Source of the DNA: Candidatus Methanoperedens nitratireducens
Lineage (GTDB): Archaea; Halobacteriota; Methanosarcinia; Methanosarcinales; Methanoperedenaceae
DNA: 64,000 nt
Reading direction: 5' to 3'
Assembly: GCF_000685155.1 (NCBI RefSeq)
Contig: NZ_JMIY01000005.1
Location: forward strand, 269,698-333,697
Shown: piece by piece, positions 7,038 to 14,503 of the stretch
Position numbering within the stretch: the stretch's first letter is position 1
Layout: each line of letters begins with the position of its first letter
Notes under the pieces: model-generated
Told to the model about the DNA's origin: nothing
The model's input: only the letters and a program-made list of their open reading frames with translations
The model's database searches: none
Translations under genes and position numbers: made by a program

Positions 7038-7120
7038 CAGCTACCCCCCCAGAATATCAAGATCGGCGACATTGCCACTGCAAAGCCGAGAAAACAGACT
7101 ATCATGAATTTCAGGATCAT
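7037..7120 (-). CDS. Single-helix membrane peptide (27 aa)
   Basis: MILKFMIVCFLGFAVAMSPI then LIFWGGS: one hydrophobic helix. The ATG overlaps the stop of the preceding gene (ATGA at 7117-7120), and the TGA overlaps the next ATG (TGATG at 7035-7039). Function unknown. Confidence 0.5.
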   Translation of the reverse strand: MILKFMIVCFLGFAVAMSPILIFWGGS

Positions 7121-7314
7121 TTCAGCCTCTCGAATATCCGCACGTTGCCCGACATGGCAAGCTTCACCTGATGAGCCAGATCACGAATCTCAACAGTGCT
7201 GCCGTCGTTCATATGCGCTACAGTCCTGGCATATCTTCTGTTCTCTCTGATCTCTCGGCGATCCTGCTGATTAGTTCCGTCCCTGCGTCCTTGCGTTGAT
7301 CTACCGAAGCTCAT
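7117..7314 (-). CDS. Small basic element protein (65 aa)
   Basis: The start is set at the ATG at 7314 behind AGGAGGCGCAGC; the frame is open upstream to 7362. The N-terminal half is very Arg-rich. The C-terminal half (DGSTVEIRDLAHQVKLAMSG) looks folded. A nucleic-acid-binding role is plausible from charge alone. It overlaps the end of the upstream 40-aa gene by 14 bases. Confidence 0.5.
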   Translation of the reverse strand: MSFGRSTQGRRDGTNQQDRREIRENRRYARTVAHMNDGSTVEIRDLAHQVKLAMSGNVRIFERLK

Positions 7315-7423
7315 GCTGCGCCTCCTGTTCTTTCTTGATCTCACGCTCGCGCTGCATCTCAAGAGCTACCTGCTGTTCAAGGCTCTCGAAGATCCTCATC
7401 CAAAGAGGTTTGACGAATGCCAT
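7301..7423 (-). CDS. Small helical protein (40 aa)
   Basis: MAFVKPLWMRIFESLEQQVA followed by a highly charged Glu/Gln/Arg helix. The ATG sits in a TGATG overlap with the RHH-like gene upstream. Not recognised. Confidence 0.45.
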   Translation of the reverse strand: MAFVKPLWMRIFESLEQQVALEMQREREIKKEQEAQHELR

Positions 7424-7635
7424 CAGCCCCACCTGCCCTGTGGTACTGGTATTTCAACCCCGGATTGTTCAGCGAATTCTATCTTGTTGCAGAAATCGTT
7501 AATCGCATGACTTATTAGGTCGCTGGCCCCAAGCTGGTTTGCAAAATGTGACTCAAGCACATGATTCATTCGCCTGATAGTCAGAACATCCAGGCTCACG
7601 GACTTGACCTGTGTTTTGCGGTTTTTCTGTGCCAT
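7423..7635 (-). CDS. Ribbon-helix-helix-like small DNA-binding protein
   Basis: 70-aa protein with a basic start (MAQKNRKTQVKSVSLDVLTI), a strand of the type that inserts in the DNA major groove in RHH proteins, then two predicted helices (RMNHVLESHFANQLG, SDLISHAINDFCNKI). It directly follows another RHH gene, and the ATG overlaps that gene's stop. Likely a regulator of the element; the target is unknown. Confidence 0.55.
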   Translation of the reverse strand: MAQKNRKTQVKSVSLDVLTIRRMNHVLESHFANQLGASDLISHAINDFCNKIEFAEQSGVEIPVPQGRWG

Positions 7636-7796
7636 CAGGCCAGCCCCCGCTCTTTCTTGATCGACCTAATTCCTTCCCGTATCACTGACCTCAGCGCATC
7701 GCTTGAATGCGTAAAAACGCCCTTCTGTACGAGTTCGTTGATATCGGCTGCGTCGGCCGGTGATAACCGTATGCTTGTTGGTGAATCTTGTGCCAT
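7635..7796 (-). CDS. RHH/CopG-family regulator, first gene of the minus operon
   Basis: 53-aa ribbon-helix-helix protein: strand SPTSIRLSPADAADIN, then KGVFTHSSDALRSVIREGIR, the classic CopG/Arc pattern. The start is at the ATG at 7796 behind GAGAGGTAAT; the longer frame to 7835 would overlap the operator-like repeats. It is promoter-proximal in the long leftward operon and probably autoregulatory through the repeats at 7812-7906. Confidence 0.7.
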   Translation of the reverse strand: MAQDSPTSIRLSPADAADINELVQKGVFTHSSDALRSVIREGIRSIKKERGLA

Positions 7797-7912
7797 ATTA
7801 CCTCTCTTGTGTATTACACAAGTAATGCACTTCAAGCTATATATACTTTATTACTTGTGTATTACTTGTGTAGTAGTTAACTTAAATACTCTTTACTACT
7901 GTAGTATTGCAT
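7797..7912. promoter_or_regulatory. Divergent promoter with operator repeats
   Basis: Between two divergent RHH genes. The decamer ATTACTTGTG occurs at 7850-7859 and 7861-7870 (11-bp phase), with its inverse CACAAGTAAT at 7817-7826. TACTAC-T-GTAGTA (7894-7906) is a perfect palindrome. A TATATATAG box (about 7838-7846) fits the leftward promoter. CTTAAATA (about 7881-7888) lies about 26 bp from the rightward ATG and fits a nearly leaderless transcript. RHH proteins typically bind such repeats cooperatively, so this is probably the element's switch. Confidence 0.65.
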
Positions 7913-8149
7913 ATGCAATTTTCACAGAAAAGATTAAAAGAAACAACATCTATAACAATTAACAAATATTTATTAGATAAATCGAAAGAGCTTGTTGAAA
8001 AAGGGGAGTTTGGCTCGGTTTCTGACGTAATCACAACAGCGCTATCAGAATTTTTTGTTAGTTATGAAGCGCACAAAAAAACACCGGCTCAGAAGCCACA
8101 AGAGACAGACGGTGCGCCGCTCTTGACCCGGCCGGTTACGATCGGGTAA
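7913..8149 (+). CDS. RHH/CopG-family regulator
   Basis: 78-aa ribbon-helix-helix protein: KETTSITINKYLLDKSKELV then EFGSVSDVITTALSEFFVSY, followed by a disordered Pro/Lys tail. The start is the ATG at 7913; an in-frame TTG lies at 7907. It is transcribed away from the leftward operon. With its operator region and the RHH gene opposite it forms a likely two-regulator switch. Confidence 0.75.
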   Translation: MQFSQKRLKETTSITINKYLLDKSKELVEKGEFGSVSDVITTALSEFFVSYEAHKKTPAQKPQETDGAPLLTRPVTIG

Positions 8150-8232
8150 TTCAAAATACGAATCGGCGATTATGCGATATATTATATTATGAGCATAGTA
8201 AGCATAGAAAAATGAGGGCTAAAGGTGGAAAA

Positions 8233-8313
8233 ATGCAAGCAAAATATAAAACGGCAATTGTTGGATGGATCTGTGGCGCGATCACGATAGCGATTATCTT
8301 CACACTGCTATAG
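8233..8313 (+). CDS. Single-helix membrane peptide (26 aa)
   Basis: An AAAGGTGG ribosome site precedes the ATG. The product MQAKYKTAIVGWICGAITIA plus IIFTLL is one hydrophobic helix behind a short basic N-terminus. The next gene starts eight bases after its stop. Function unknown. Confidence 0.5.
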   Translation: MQAKYKTAIVGWICGAITIAIIFTLL

Positions 8314-8321
8314 GGGATACT

Positions 8322-8666
8322 ATGTACGTCCGCACAAGTTGCACTCGCTGCAGCAATGCAGATTATCAGGATCTCAAGTTACATGCCTTAGAGCACACCG
8401 TTTTTGACGACCTCACCCACGCCTATCGATATTCTGTCGAGAACATCGAGATAGCGGATACTATCAGCGAGGAAGAAATGGCAGCGCGGATCATGCGAGA
8501 GCTGAGGGGTATTCTGAGGGACGGCATAGAGATCTCGGAGCTGTGCAAGACGATCCAGGAATGCTTTGGCGTGGCTGCAAAGTACTGCTGCGATATCATT
8601 CAAAGAATAAAGTACGAGGCAGGGATGTACTGCCCGGACCGGAAGCATTTGTATTACGCGCGATAG
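8322..8666 (+). CDS. Putative winged-helix protein, unknown function
   Basis: 114-aa protein. The ATG at 8322 is preceded by AGGGGATACT; the frame is open from 8265, where it would overlap the membrane-peptide gene. The N-terminus has CTRC. The C-terminal half (ISELCKTIQECFGVAAKYCCDIIQRI) resembles a helix-turn-helix followed by a wing. It ends against the convergent integrase gene, overlapping it by 13 bases. A regulator is a reasonable guess. Confidence 0.5.
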   Translation: MYVRTSCTRCSNADYQDLKLHALEHTVFDDLTHAYRYSVENIEIADTISEEEMAARIMRELRGILRDGIEISELCKTIQECFGVAAKYCCDIIQRIKYEAGMYCPDRKHLYYAR

Positions 8667-9826
8667 CTCAGTTCTCTCATTTTTTTGAGCAGGATCTGCT
8701 GCACTGTCGGATCTGCAAGCACGCTATCAAGCTTCTCGTCAACCCCTCTCCGTGAATCTAAGTCTGCAGAGATCTCATCCATGCGTTTCTGCGTTTTCTC
8801 AAGCTCAAGCCGAAGCTGCGCATTATCGGCCTGAAGTCTGTTGTAAGCATCGCTCTCAAGCACCCTGGCCTCTGTCTTCTCAATAGTCAGAAACGGCAGG
8901 TACTTCATATACCGTTCTTTGAGCTTCTTTGGATCTGCCTTGAAATAAGTCTCATGCATGGAATCAATTTTGTGCCCCATCAGGTAATCCGTAAAGAATA
9001 TATCTGCGCCGTTATTCAAAAGCTGGGAGTTGAAAAACTTGCGCAGGTTGTGCGCCCTGGCAAGACCGAACAACCCGTGACCGTTACCATATCCTGCTTC
9101 TATACCGATCTCCCGGAACACCTTCACAAATGCATGTTCCGTGAACTTCACACCGTCCTCAGATACAAACAGCCAGTCATCGTCGCCTTTGACTGCAAGC
9201 TTCAGGCTCTTGTTCCTGAAATCAAGATATTCTTTGATCGCGTCCACCGCCTCAGGTGACAGGAAAGTAGTGAACTCATAATTAACTTTTTGCCGGGTAA
9301 GCTGTAACGTGGCTATGCCGTTCCCATCCTTGTTTTTAATGTGTTTTATTTTAAGGTTACGTACTTCATTGCCCCCCAGCCCTGAACTGATTATGGTGTA
9401 AATAATAGCCTTGTTCCTGAGGCTCTTGCAGTGATTGATCAGCTTGCGCACATCTTCTATATCAAGCTGTGACCTGCTGCCGTTCTCTTCCAGAGCTCGG
9501 GCGACCTTTTCCTTCAGGTTAGGCAGATCGATCTCATTAGTTTTGTAGAAACTCTTCACCGCAGCCATGTAAGCATTTACGCTGTTGGGAGAATCCCCCT
9601 CTTCATTGAGGTGCTCTCTGAAGCTGATAAGATACCTGCGGATAGATCGCTTTCTCATCAGTATGCCGCGTGTGATCTCATCCTCTGCCTCTTCGATCAG
9701 CTCAGCCGCAGTCTTACCTACGTGCCCTGTGTATTTCTCCAGGCCGAACGTGTATAATTTCTTCGTCTTGTGGCTTGCCCCGATCTGCGCCAGCCAGTCT
9801 CTAATTATCAAGTCGTTATTATCCAT
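8654..9826 (-). CDS. Tyrosine recombinase/integrase
   Basis: 390-aa XerA/phage-type integrase that would integrate and excise the element by site-specific recombination. An N-terminal SAM-like core-binding domain (residues ~1-125) is followed by a catalytic domain. The first Arg is in GLGGNEVRNLKI, the HxxR box is HNLRKFF, the second His is in LMGHKIDS, and the Tyr is in ETYFK. A C-terminal coiled coil (~330-390, QLRLELEKTQKRMDEI) is an extension. GGTGCGAT precedes the ATG. It is the last recognisable element gene on the right, so an attachment site may lie between here and about 9,970. Confidence 0.85.
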   Translation of the reverse strand: MDNNDLIIRDWLAQIGASHKTKKLYTFGLEKYTGHVGKTAAELIEEAEDEITRGILMRKRSIRRYLISFREHLNEEGDSPNSVNAYMAAVKSFYKTNEIDLPNLKEKVARALEENGSRSQLDIEDVRKLINHCKSLRNKAIIYTIISSGLGGNEVRNLKIKHIKNKDGNGIATLQLTRQKVNYEFTTFLSPEAVDAIKEYLDFRNKSLKLAVKGDDDWLFVSEDGVKFTEHAFVKVFREIGIEAGYGNGHGLFGLARAHNLRKFFNSQLLNNGADIFFTDYLMGHKIDSMHETYFKADPKKLKERYMKYLPFLTIEKTEARVLESDAYNRLQADNAQLRLELEKTQKRMDEISADLDSRRGVDEKLDSVLADPTVQQILLKKMRELSYRA

Positions 9827-9977
9827 ATCGCACCAAAATACTAGATGTATGTCAAATATCTAAAATTTATGCTAAAAATGTAACAAAATTATTTGCTTAT
9901 GTTCTATTAATTTAACTATTGGATTACGTCCAGTACAGGATTTATCTGTCTAAGAAGCAGAATCGCCAACAAAGACC

Positions 9978-10445
9978 CTACTGTTTCTCAGATAACTCTT
10001 TTATCTGGATAGTCAGATCTTTTATTGTTTTCTTAAGAGAATACATCTCTTTATATATTTCATCGATTTCAGCCCTTGTTGGAAGTCCCAGCGGCTCCAG
10101 GTAATACTCCTCAAATAATTCCTGTTTGCTTCTCTGGAAATTCATAAAGTGGGACATCAGTGACCCCATGTTCGAGGCAAAATGGTCTGATCTCAGGAAT
10201 TCTTTTAAAGTCTCGCTGTATGTCTCCAGCCAGATTTTATAAAGCTCTCTATAGATCTCACTGCTTATTTCCTCATTCTCCCTGTCTTTTGTCTTCTCAC
10301 GCACTCTGCGCGTGGTTTCTACGAATACGCTATGCAACTTAGCAATGTATTCCATCCATGCTGTAAAGAGGTTAATAGAAATATCGGAGGTCTTTGACCT
10401 CACGTCAAAGACCCCACGGGTGAGTTCAGCGCTGGATTTTTCCAC
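9978..10445 (-). CDS. phaE: PhaE-like subunit of class III PHA synthase
   Basis: PhaE is the non-catalytic partner of PhaC in class III polyhydroxyalkanoate synthases at the granule surface. The C-terminal LGLPTRAEIDEIYKEMYSLK followed by a coiled coil is the family signature. The central part (NLFTAWMEYIAKLHSVF, YRELYKIWLETYSETLKEF) matches the tryptophan-aromatic repeats. I set the start at a GTG (10445) two bases after the stop of the upstream gene with AGGA upstream; an ATG at 10487 overlapping that gene is the alternative. No phaC is in the window. PHA formation has been reported for ANME-2d, consistent with this call. Confidence 0.7.
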   Translation of the reverse strand: MEKSSAELTRGVFDVRSKTSDISINLFTAWMEYIAKLHSVFVETTRRVREKTKDRENEEISSEIYRELYKIWLETYSETLKEFLRSDHFASNMGSLMSHFMNFQRSKQELFEEYYLEPLGLPTRAEIDEIYKEMYSLKKTIKDLTIQIKELSEKQ

Positions 10446-10447
10446 GT

Positions 10448-11875
10448 TTATGTCCTGCTTGCAGAACCGAAAACAGATCTCATCCACATATTTGACATAT
10501 TGGAAAATATATCTGTATAAACCCTGGCCGCATTCTTTGCGGGCTCCATCATACTTCTCATCGGGCCGGCCATGGGTACATACCTGAAGAAATCATCAAA
10601 AGCCCTTTCATACATATTTACCCAGGTATCATAAAACCCTTTATATGCCTCAGGTTCTGTGGTACGCTTCGATATGTCCATAGTTCTCTGCGACATCTTC
10701 TCCATGGCATCAATCCATGAGTTAGACATATCCTTATAAACAGTCATGCTTCTCATGAAACTGTCAACCATTTCCTCTGAGGTGGATCTTGCAGACTGGA
10801 TATCAAATAACCTGCCATAGGTCTTTCTGTATGTATCCATCCATGTATCATAAAATTCCCTGTAGGCTTCTGGTCTGGCCTCTCCCCTGGATAGCTCTGC
10901 CATTTTCTCGGAGAGCGAAACCATGGAATCAAGCCATGGGCGAAATAGATACATATAGGACTCATTCCAGATTTTTGACATCTGTACAAAATTGTTTAAG
11001 TACATTCCCGGTATGCCTCCATAAGCCTCAAGTACCTCTCTTGTGCTACCCTTAGTTGTCATTTCAGCAAATTCCTCGTATATTTTTCCGTACGTTCTCA
11101 TCCATATATCGTAGAATTCCCTGTATTTCTCGGGGTCAGGCGTACCCTGAAGCAATTCCTGCGTCTTGCGGGAATTCTCCTCCAGCATGGCAGCCCATGA
11201 TTGGAAGAGTTTTCTTGATTCCTCTGCACTATTCATCAGTTTCTCAATTGTCTCTCTATCGAATTGCCGGGTCATGACTGGATAGAATTTACCAAAGCTG
11301 TTCTGGTATGTTTTAATCCATTGATCATAGAATGCCCTGTAGTTATCAGGTGTAGCATTCCTTGAAAGTTCAGCCGCCTTGCTATACATTTCTTCTGTGG
11401 ATTCAATCCATGGTTTGTATAGATTGATGTATGTATCCTCCCACATCCTTGAGACAACATCGTAACTATCAGCCCATATCCTGAAAATATCTTTTCTTTC
11501 TTCGCCTTCTTCTCTCATCTGCTTCTCTGGTTCGTACCTCTCTCGCTCTGCTCTCATCTGTTTCCCTGGTTCATACCTCTTTTGCTCTTCCCTGTACCGC
11601 GGTTCCTGCTCTTCCGCTCTTGGTCTCTCTACCTCCTGTATTGGCCTGTAATATGCTGCTCTCTGCCTTTCCTGTGCGTATCTCTCTTGCTCTTTCCTGT
11701 ATCTCGGTTCCTGATCTTCGGGTCTGGGTCGTTCTATCTTCAACCTCTCCACCCACCATGAGGATGGTGTTGCTAAAGTACCACGTCCAGCAGTTTGTTC
11801 TTCCCTCATCCCTTTTTGCGATTCCATCTCTTCTCCGGTTCGTTTAAATTCTGAAGTAATCCCTTTTCTAGCCAT
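10448..11875 (-). CDS. Large repeat-containing PhaE/phasin-like protein
   Basis: 475 aa. Residues ~1-125 are an extremely charged, low-complexity region with repeated RPRAEEQEPRYREEQ-like units. The remainder holds four copies of a segment of about 85 residues built around P-x-x-Y-R-x-FYD-x-W-x-x-TY-x-x-x-F, with cores near residues 165, 248, 340 and 420 (for example YREFYDTWMDTY). Similar aromatic repeats occur in PhaE, so this looks like an expanded granule-associated protein. It lacks the PhaE C-terminal LPTR motif, which the next gene carries. A GGGAGTG ribosome site precedes the ATG. Confidence 0.6.
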   Translation of the reverse strand: MARKGITSEFKRTGEEMESQKGMREEQTAGRGTLATPSSWWVERLKIERPRPEDQEPRYRKEQERYAQERQRAAYYRPIQEVERPRAEEQEPRYREEQKRYEPGKQMRAERERYEPEKQMREEGEERKDIFRIWADSYDVVSRMWEDTYINLYKPWIESTEEMYSKAAELSRNATPDNYRAFYDQWIKTYQNSFGKFYPVMTRQFDRETIEKLMNSAEESRKLFQSWAAMLEENSRKTQELLQGTPDPEKYREFYDIWMRTYGKIYEEFAEMTTKGSTREVLEAYGGIPGMYLNNFVQMSKIWNESYMYLFRPWLDSMVSLSEKMAELSRGEARPEAYREFYDTWMDTYRKTYGRLFDIQSARSTSEEMVDSFMRSMTVYKDMSNSWIDAMEKMSQRTMDISKRTTEPEAYKGFYDTWVNMYERAFDDFFRYVPMAGPMRSMMEPAKNAARVYTDIFSNMSNMWMRSVFGSASRT

Positions 11876-12125
11876 ATTTCTACACTCCCTTTTACTTCAA
11901 TATTGTATATCCACTATAGATAAAGATTATGATTAGCCCCTGATATCAAAGAGCTAGTTAAGACCAAAATCAGGTCATTGCTGAAAAAGAGATTTGTGAG
12001 GAACAATATGCCTAAATTATTCATTAGATAGAAAAAAATATATAGATAGTATTCTTTCAAGCTAATATAGCAGTATTCTTAAATAAATTGCGATAATCCA
12101 ACCTCGATTACAATGGAGAATTAGT
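11876..12125. promoter_or_regulatory. Divergent intergenic region
   Basis: 250-bp AT-rich region between the leftward phaE-like operon and the rightward restriction locus. AAAAAAATATATAG near 12035-12045 is a TATA-like sequence about 80 bp before hsdR. No ORF or inverted repeat of note is visible. Confidence 0.35.
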
Positions 12126-14495
12126 TTGATAACTGAAGCTGATACTTGCAGAAAATATGTCTTGCCGAAGCTTTACTCAGCGGGCTGGAGCGATGATCAG
12201 ATCAGCGAGCAGAAAATCTTCACAGATGGAAGGATTATCCTTGCAGGAGATAAGGGCATAAGAAAGAAACAGAAAAGGGCTGATTACCTATTAAAGTATA
12301 GAAGAGACTTTTCCATCGCAGTTGTTGAGGCGAAATCTGCTTATAAGAATGCTGCCGATGGATTACAACAGGCTAAGGAGTATGCTGAAATTCTTGGTCT
12401 CAAGTTTGCATATTCCACAAATGGTAAAGGAATCGTTGAACACGATTTTATCACTGGCAAGGATACGGATCTGGAAAGTTTCCCTGCGCCAGATGAACTC
12501 TGGATGAGGCTTAGCCAATCAGAAGACATTACACCAAAAATCGCGCAAACACTTCTTGCGCCATGCAGTACCTTGCCTGGTAAGACTCCACGATATTACC
12601 AGGAAATTACGATCAACCGCACAATCAAGGCTGTTCTGCAGGGCAAAAAGAGGATCTTGCTGACATTAGCTACTGGGACAGGCAAGACATACATTGCGTT
12701 CCAGATTATCTGGAAACTATGGGATACACGCTGGAACAGGACAGGTGAGCACAGGCGCCCTAAGGTGCTTTATCTCGCTGACAGGAACATCCTTGTTGAC
12801 GATCCGAAAGATAAGACATTCGCATCTATGGGAGACGCCAGAATTAAGATAGAGGGTGAAGCAATCAAGAGCAGGGAGATATATTTTTCAACCTACCAGG
12901 CAATTGCAAAAGATGAGCGCAGGCCCGGTCTTTATAAACAATATACCAGAGATTTCTTTGACCTTATTGTTGTTGATGAGTGCCACAGGGGAAGTGCTAA
13001 AGATGAAAGCAACTGGCGTGAAATACTGGAATACTTTGAACCTGCATATCAGATAGGCATGACTGCAACCCCTCTTAGAAAGGATAACAGGGATACATAT
13101 CGGTATTTCGGAAACCCGATTTATACTTACAGCCTGAAACAGGGTATCGAGGATGGTTTCCTGGCGCCGTACCGTGTTCACAGAATCGTTCCAAGTGTTG
13201 ATGCCACTGGATGGCGGCCGACAAAAGGAGAGAAAGATAAACACGGCAGAGAAATCCCGGATGGTGTTTACGGGACAGGCGATTTTGAGCGGGTTATTTC
13301 GTTTAAATCCCGTACAGATGCAGTGGCTAAACACCTGACTGATTATTTAATGAAAACAGATAGGCTCGCAAAGACGATTGTTTTTTGCGTTGACCAGGAA
13401 CATGCTGAGGATATGCGCAAGGCCTTGAATAACTGGAATTCTGATCTTGTACAGCAATATCCTGATTATGTTTGCAGAGTGGTTTCTGATGAAGGAGATA
13501 TAGGGAGAGGACATCTTGACAGATTCCTTGAATTAGAGACAAGAACTCCTGTTATATTGACCACGTCACAGCTTCTGACCACAGGCGTTGATGCACAGAC
13601 ATGCAAGAATATCGTTCTATTCAAGGTCATTAACTCAATGGTGGATTTTAAGCAGATCATAGGCAGGGGAACCCGCGTTAGAGAGGACTATGGTAAGCTC
13701 TTTTTCACTATTCTTGATTATACAGGAAGCGCAACTCGTCTTTTCGCTGACCCTGAATTTGATGGTGAGCCGGCGCTCATTACAGAGGAAGAAATCGATG
13801 ATGAGGGAAATTCAATCAAGGAGAAGTTCAAAAACGAGACAAAAGAATTCATAGATGAAGTTGAGGCTCCTTTACGCCAGACCCCTAAAACGTCAGATTA
13901 CTTTGAGGGCGCCCCAAAAAAGTACTATGTAAATGGTGGTTCTGTTGAAATAATAGCGGATGTAGTCTATGAACTTGATTCTGATGGCAGGAGGCTTTCG
14001 GTCATCAAATATACAGATTATACGGCAAAACAGTTAAAGAGCATGTACACAGGAGCGGCAGAACTCCGTTCGAAATGGAGTGATGCTGAACAGCGCAGGC
14101 AGATTATATCCTTGCTGGAGGAGAGAGGCATAACTATCGAGCAACTCGTGAATGCTACTAAAAAGTACGATGCAGATCCATTCGACCTTTTATGTCACAT
14201 TGCTTATAACGCCCCGCTTCGAACAAGAAGGGAGCGGGCAGAACGGCTTAGAAAGGACAGGAAGGATTTCTTTGAAAGATTTGGAGAGAAAGCAAGAGAG
14301 ATTTTAAATGAAGTGCTTGACAAATACATTGAATTCGGGACAGAGCAGCTTGCTGATACAAATATACTTAAGGTTCCTCCGATATCACTGCATGGAAACC
14401 TGATAGAGATCTCAGCGTTGTTCGGTGGACCTGCTGCTCTTAGAAATAGCCTTGGGGAGCTGCAGTCCCTGCTGTATTCAGATCAGGAAGGATAG
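12126..14495 (+). CDS. hsdR: Type I restriction enzyme R subunit (EcoEI/EcoAI-like)
   Basis: ATP-dependent translocase-nuclease of a type I system. The N-terminal PD-(D/E)xK nuclease part has KRADYLLKYRRDFSIAVVEAKS (E-x-K). Helicase motifs are TLATGTGKTYIAF (Walker A, about residue 180), VVDECHRG (DEAD-like), MTATPLR (motif III) and IGRGTRVRED (motif VI). The C-terminal region resembles the EcoEI R C-terminal domain. It starts with TTG behind GGAG. At 789 aa the length is normal for the EcoEI-type subfamily. hsdM follows after eight bases. Confidence 0.9.
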   Translation: MITEADTCRKYVLPKLYSAGWSDDQISEQKIFTDGRIILAGDKGIRKKQKRADYLLKYRRDFSIAVVEAKSAYKNAADGLQQAKEYAEILGLKFAYSTNGKGIVEHDFITGKDTDLESFPAPDELWMRLSQSEDITPKIAQTLLAPCSTLPGKTPRYYQEITINRTIKAVLQGKKRILLTLATGTGKTYIAFQIIWKLWDTRWNRTGEHRRPKVLYLADRNILVDDPKDKTFASMGDARIKIEGEAIKSREIYFSTYQAIAKDERRPGLYKQYTRDFFDLIVVDECHRGSAKDESNWREILEYFEPAYQIGMTATPLRKDNRDTYRYFGNPIYTYSLKQGIEDGFLAPYRVHRIVPSVDATGWRPTKGEKDKHGREIPDGVYGTGDFERVISFKSRTDAVAKHLTDYLMKTDRLAKTIVFCVDQEHAEDMRKALNNWNSDLVQQYPDYVCRVVSDEGDIGRGHLDRFLELETRTPVILTTSQLLTTGVDAQTCKNIVLFKVINSMVDFKQIIGRGTRVREDYGKLFFTILDYTGSATRLFADPEFDGEPALITEEEIDDEGNSIKEKFKNETKEFIDEVEAPLRQTPKTSDYFEGAPKKYYVNGGSVEIIADVVYELDSDGRRLSVIKYTDYTAKQLKSMYTGAAELRSKWSDAEQRRQIISLLEERGITIEQLVNATKKYDADPFDLLCHIAYNAPLRTRRERAERLRKDRKDFFERFGEKAREILNEVLDKYIEFGTEQLADTNILKVPPISLHGNLIEISALFGGPAALRNSLGELQSLLYSDQEG

Positions 14496-14503
14496 GAGGA
14501 GAC

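Noticed and set aside
10753..11460. Alternative frames in the repeat protein gene
   Set aside because: They mirror the internal repeats of the PhaE-like gene; the long frame with the aromatic pattern is clearly the coding one.
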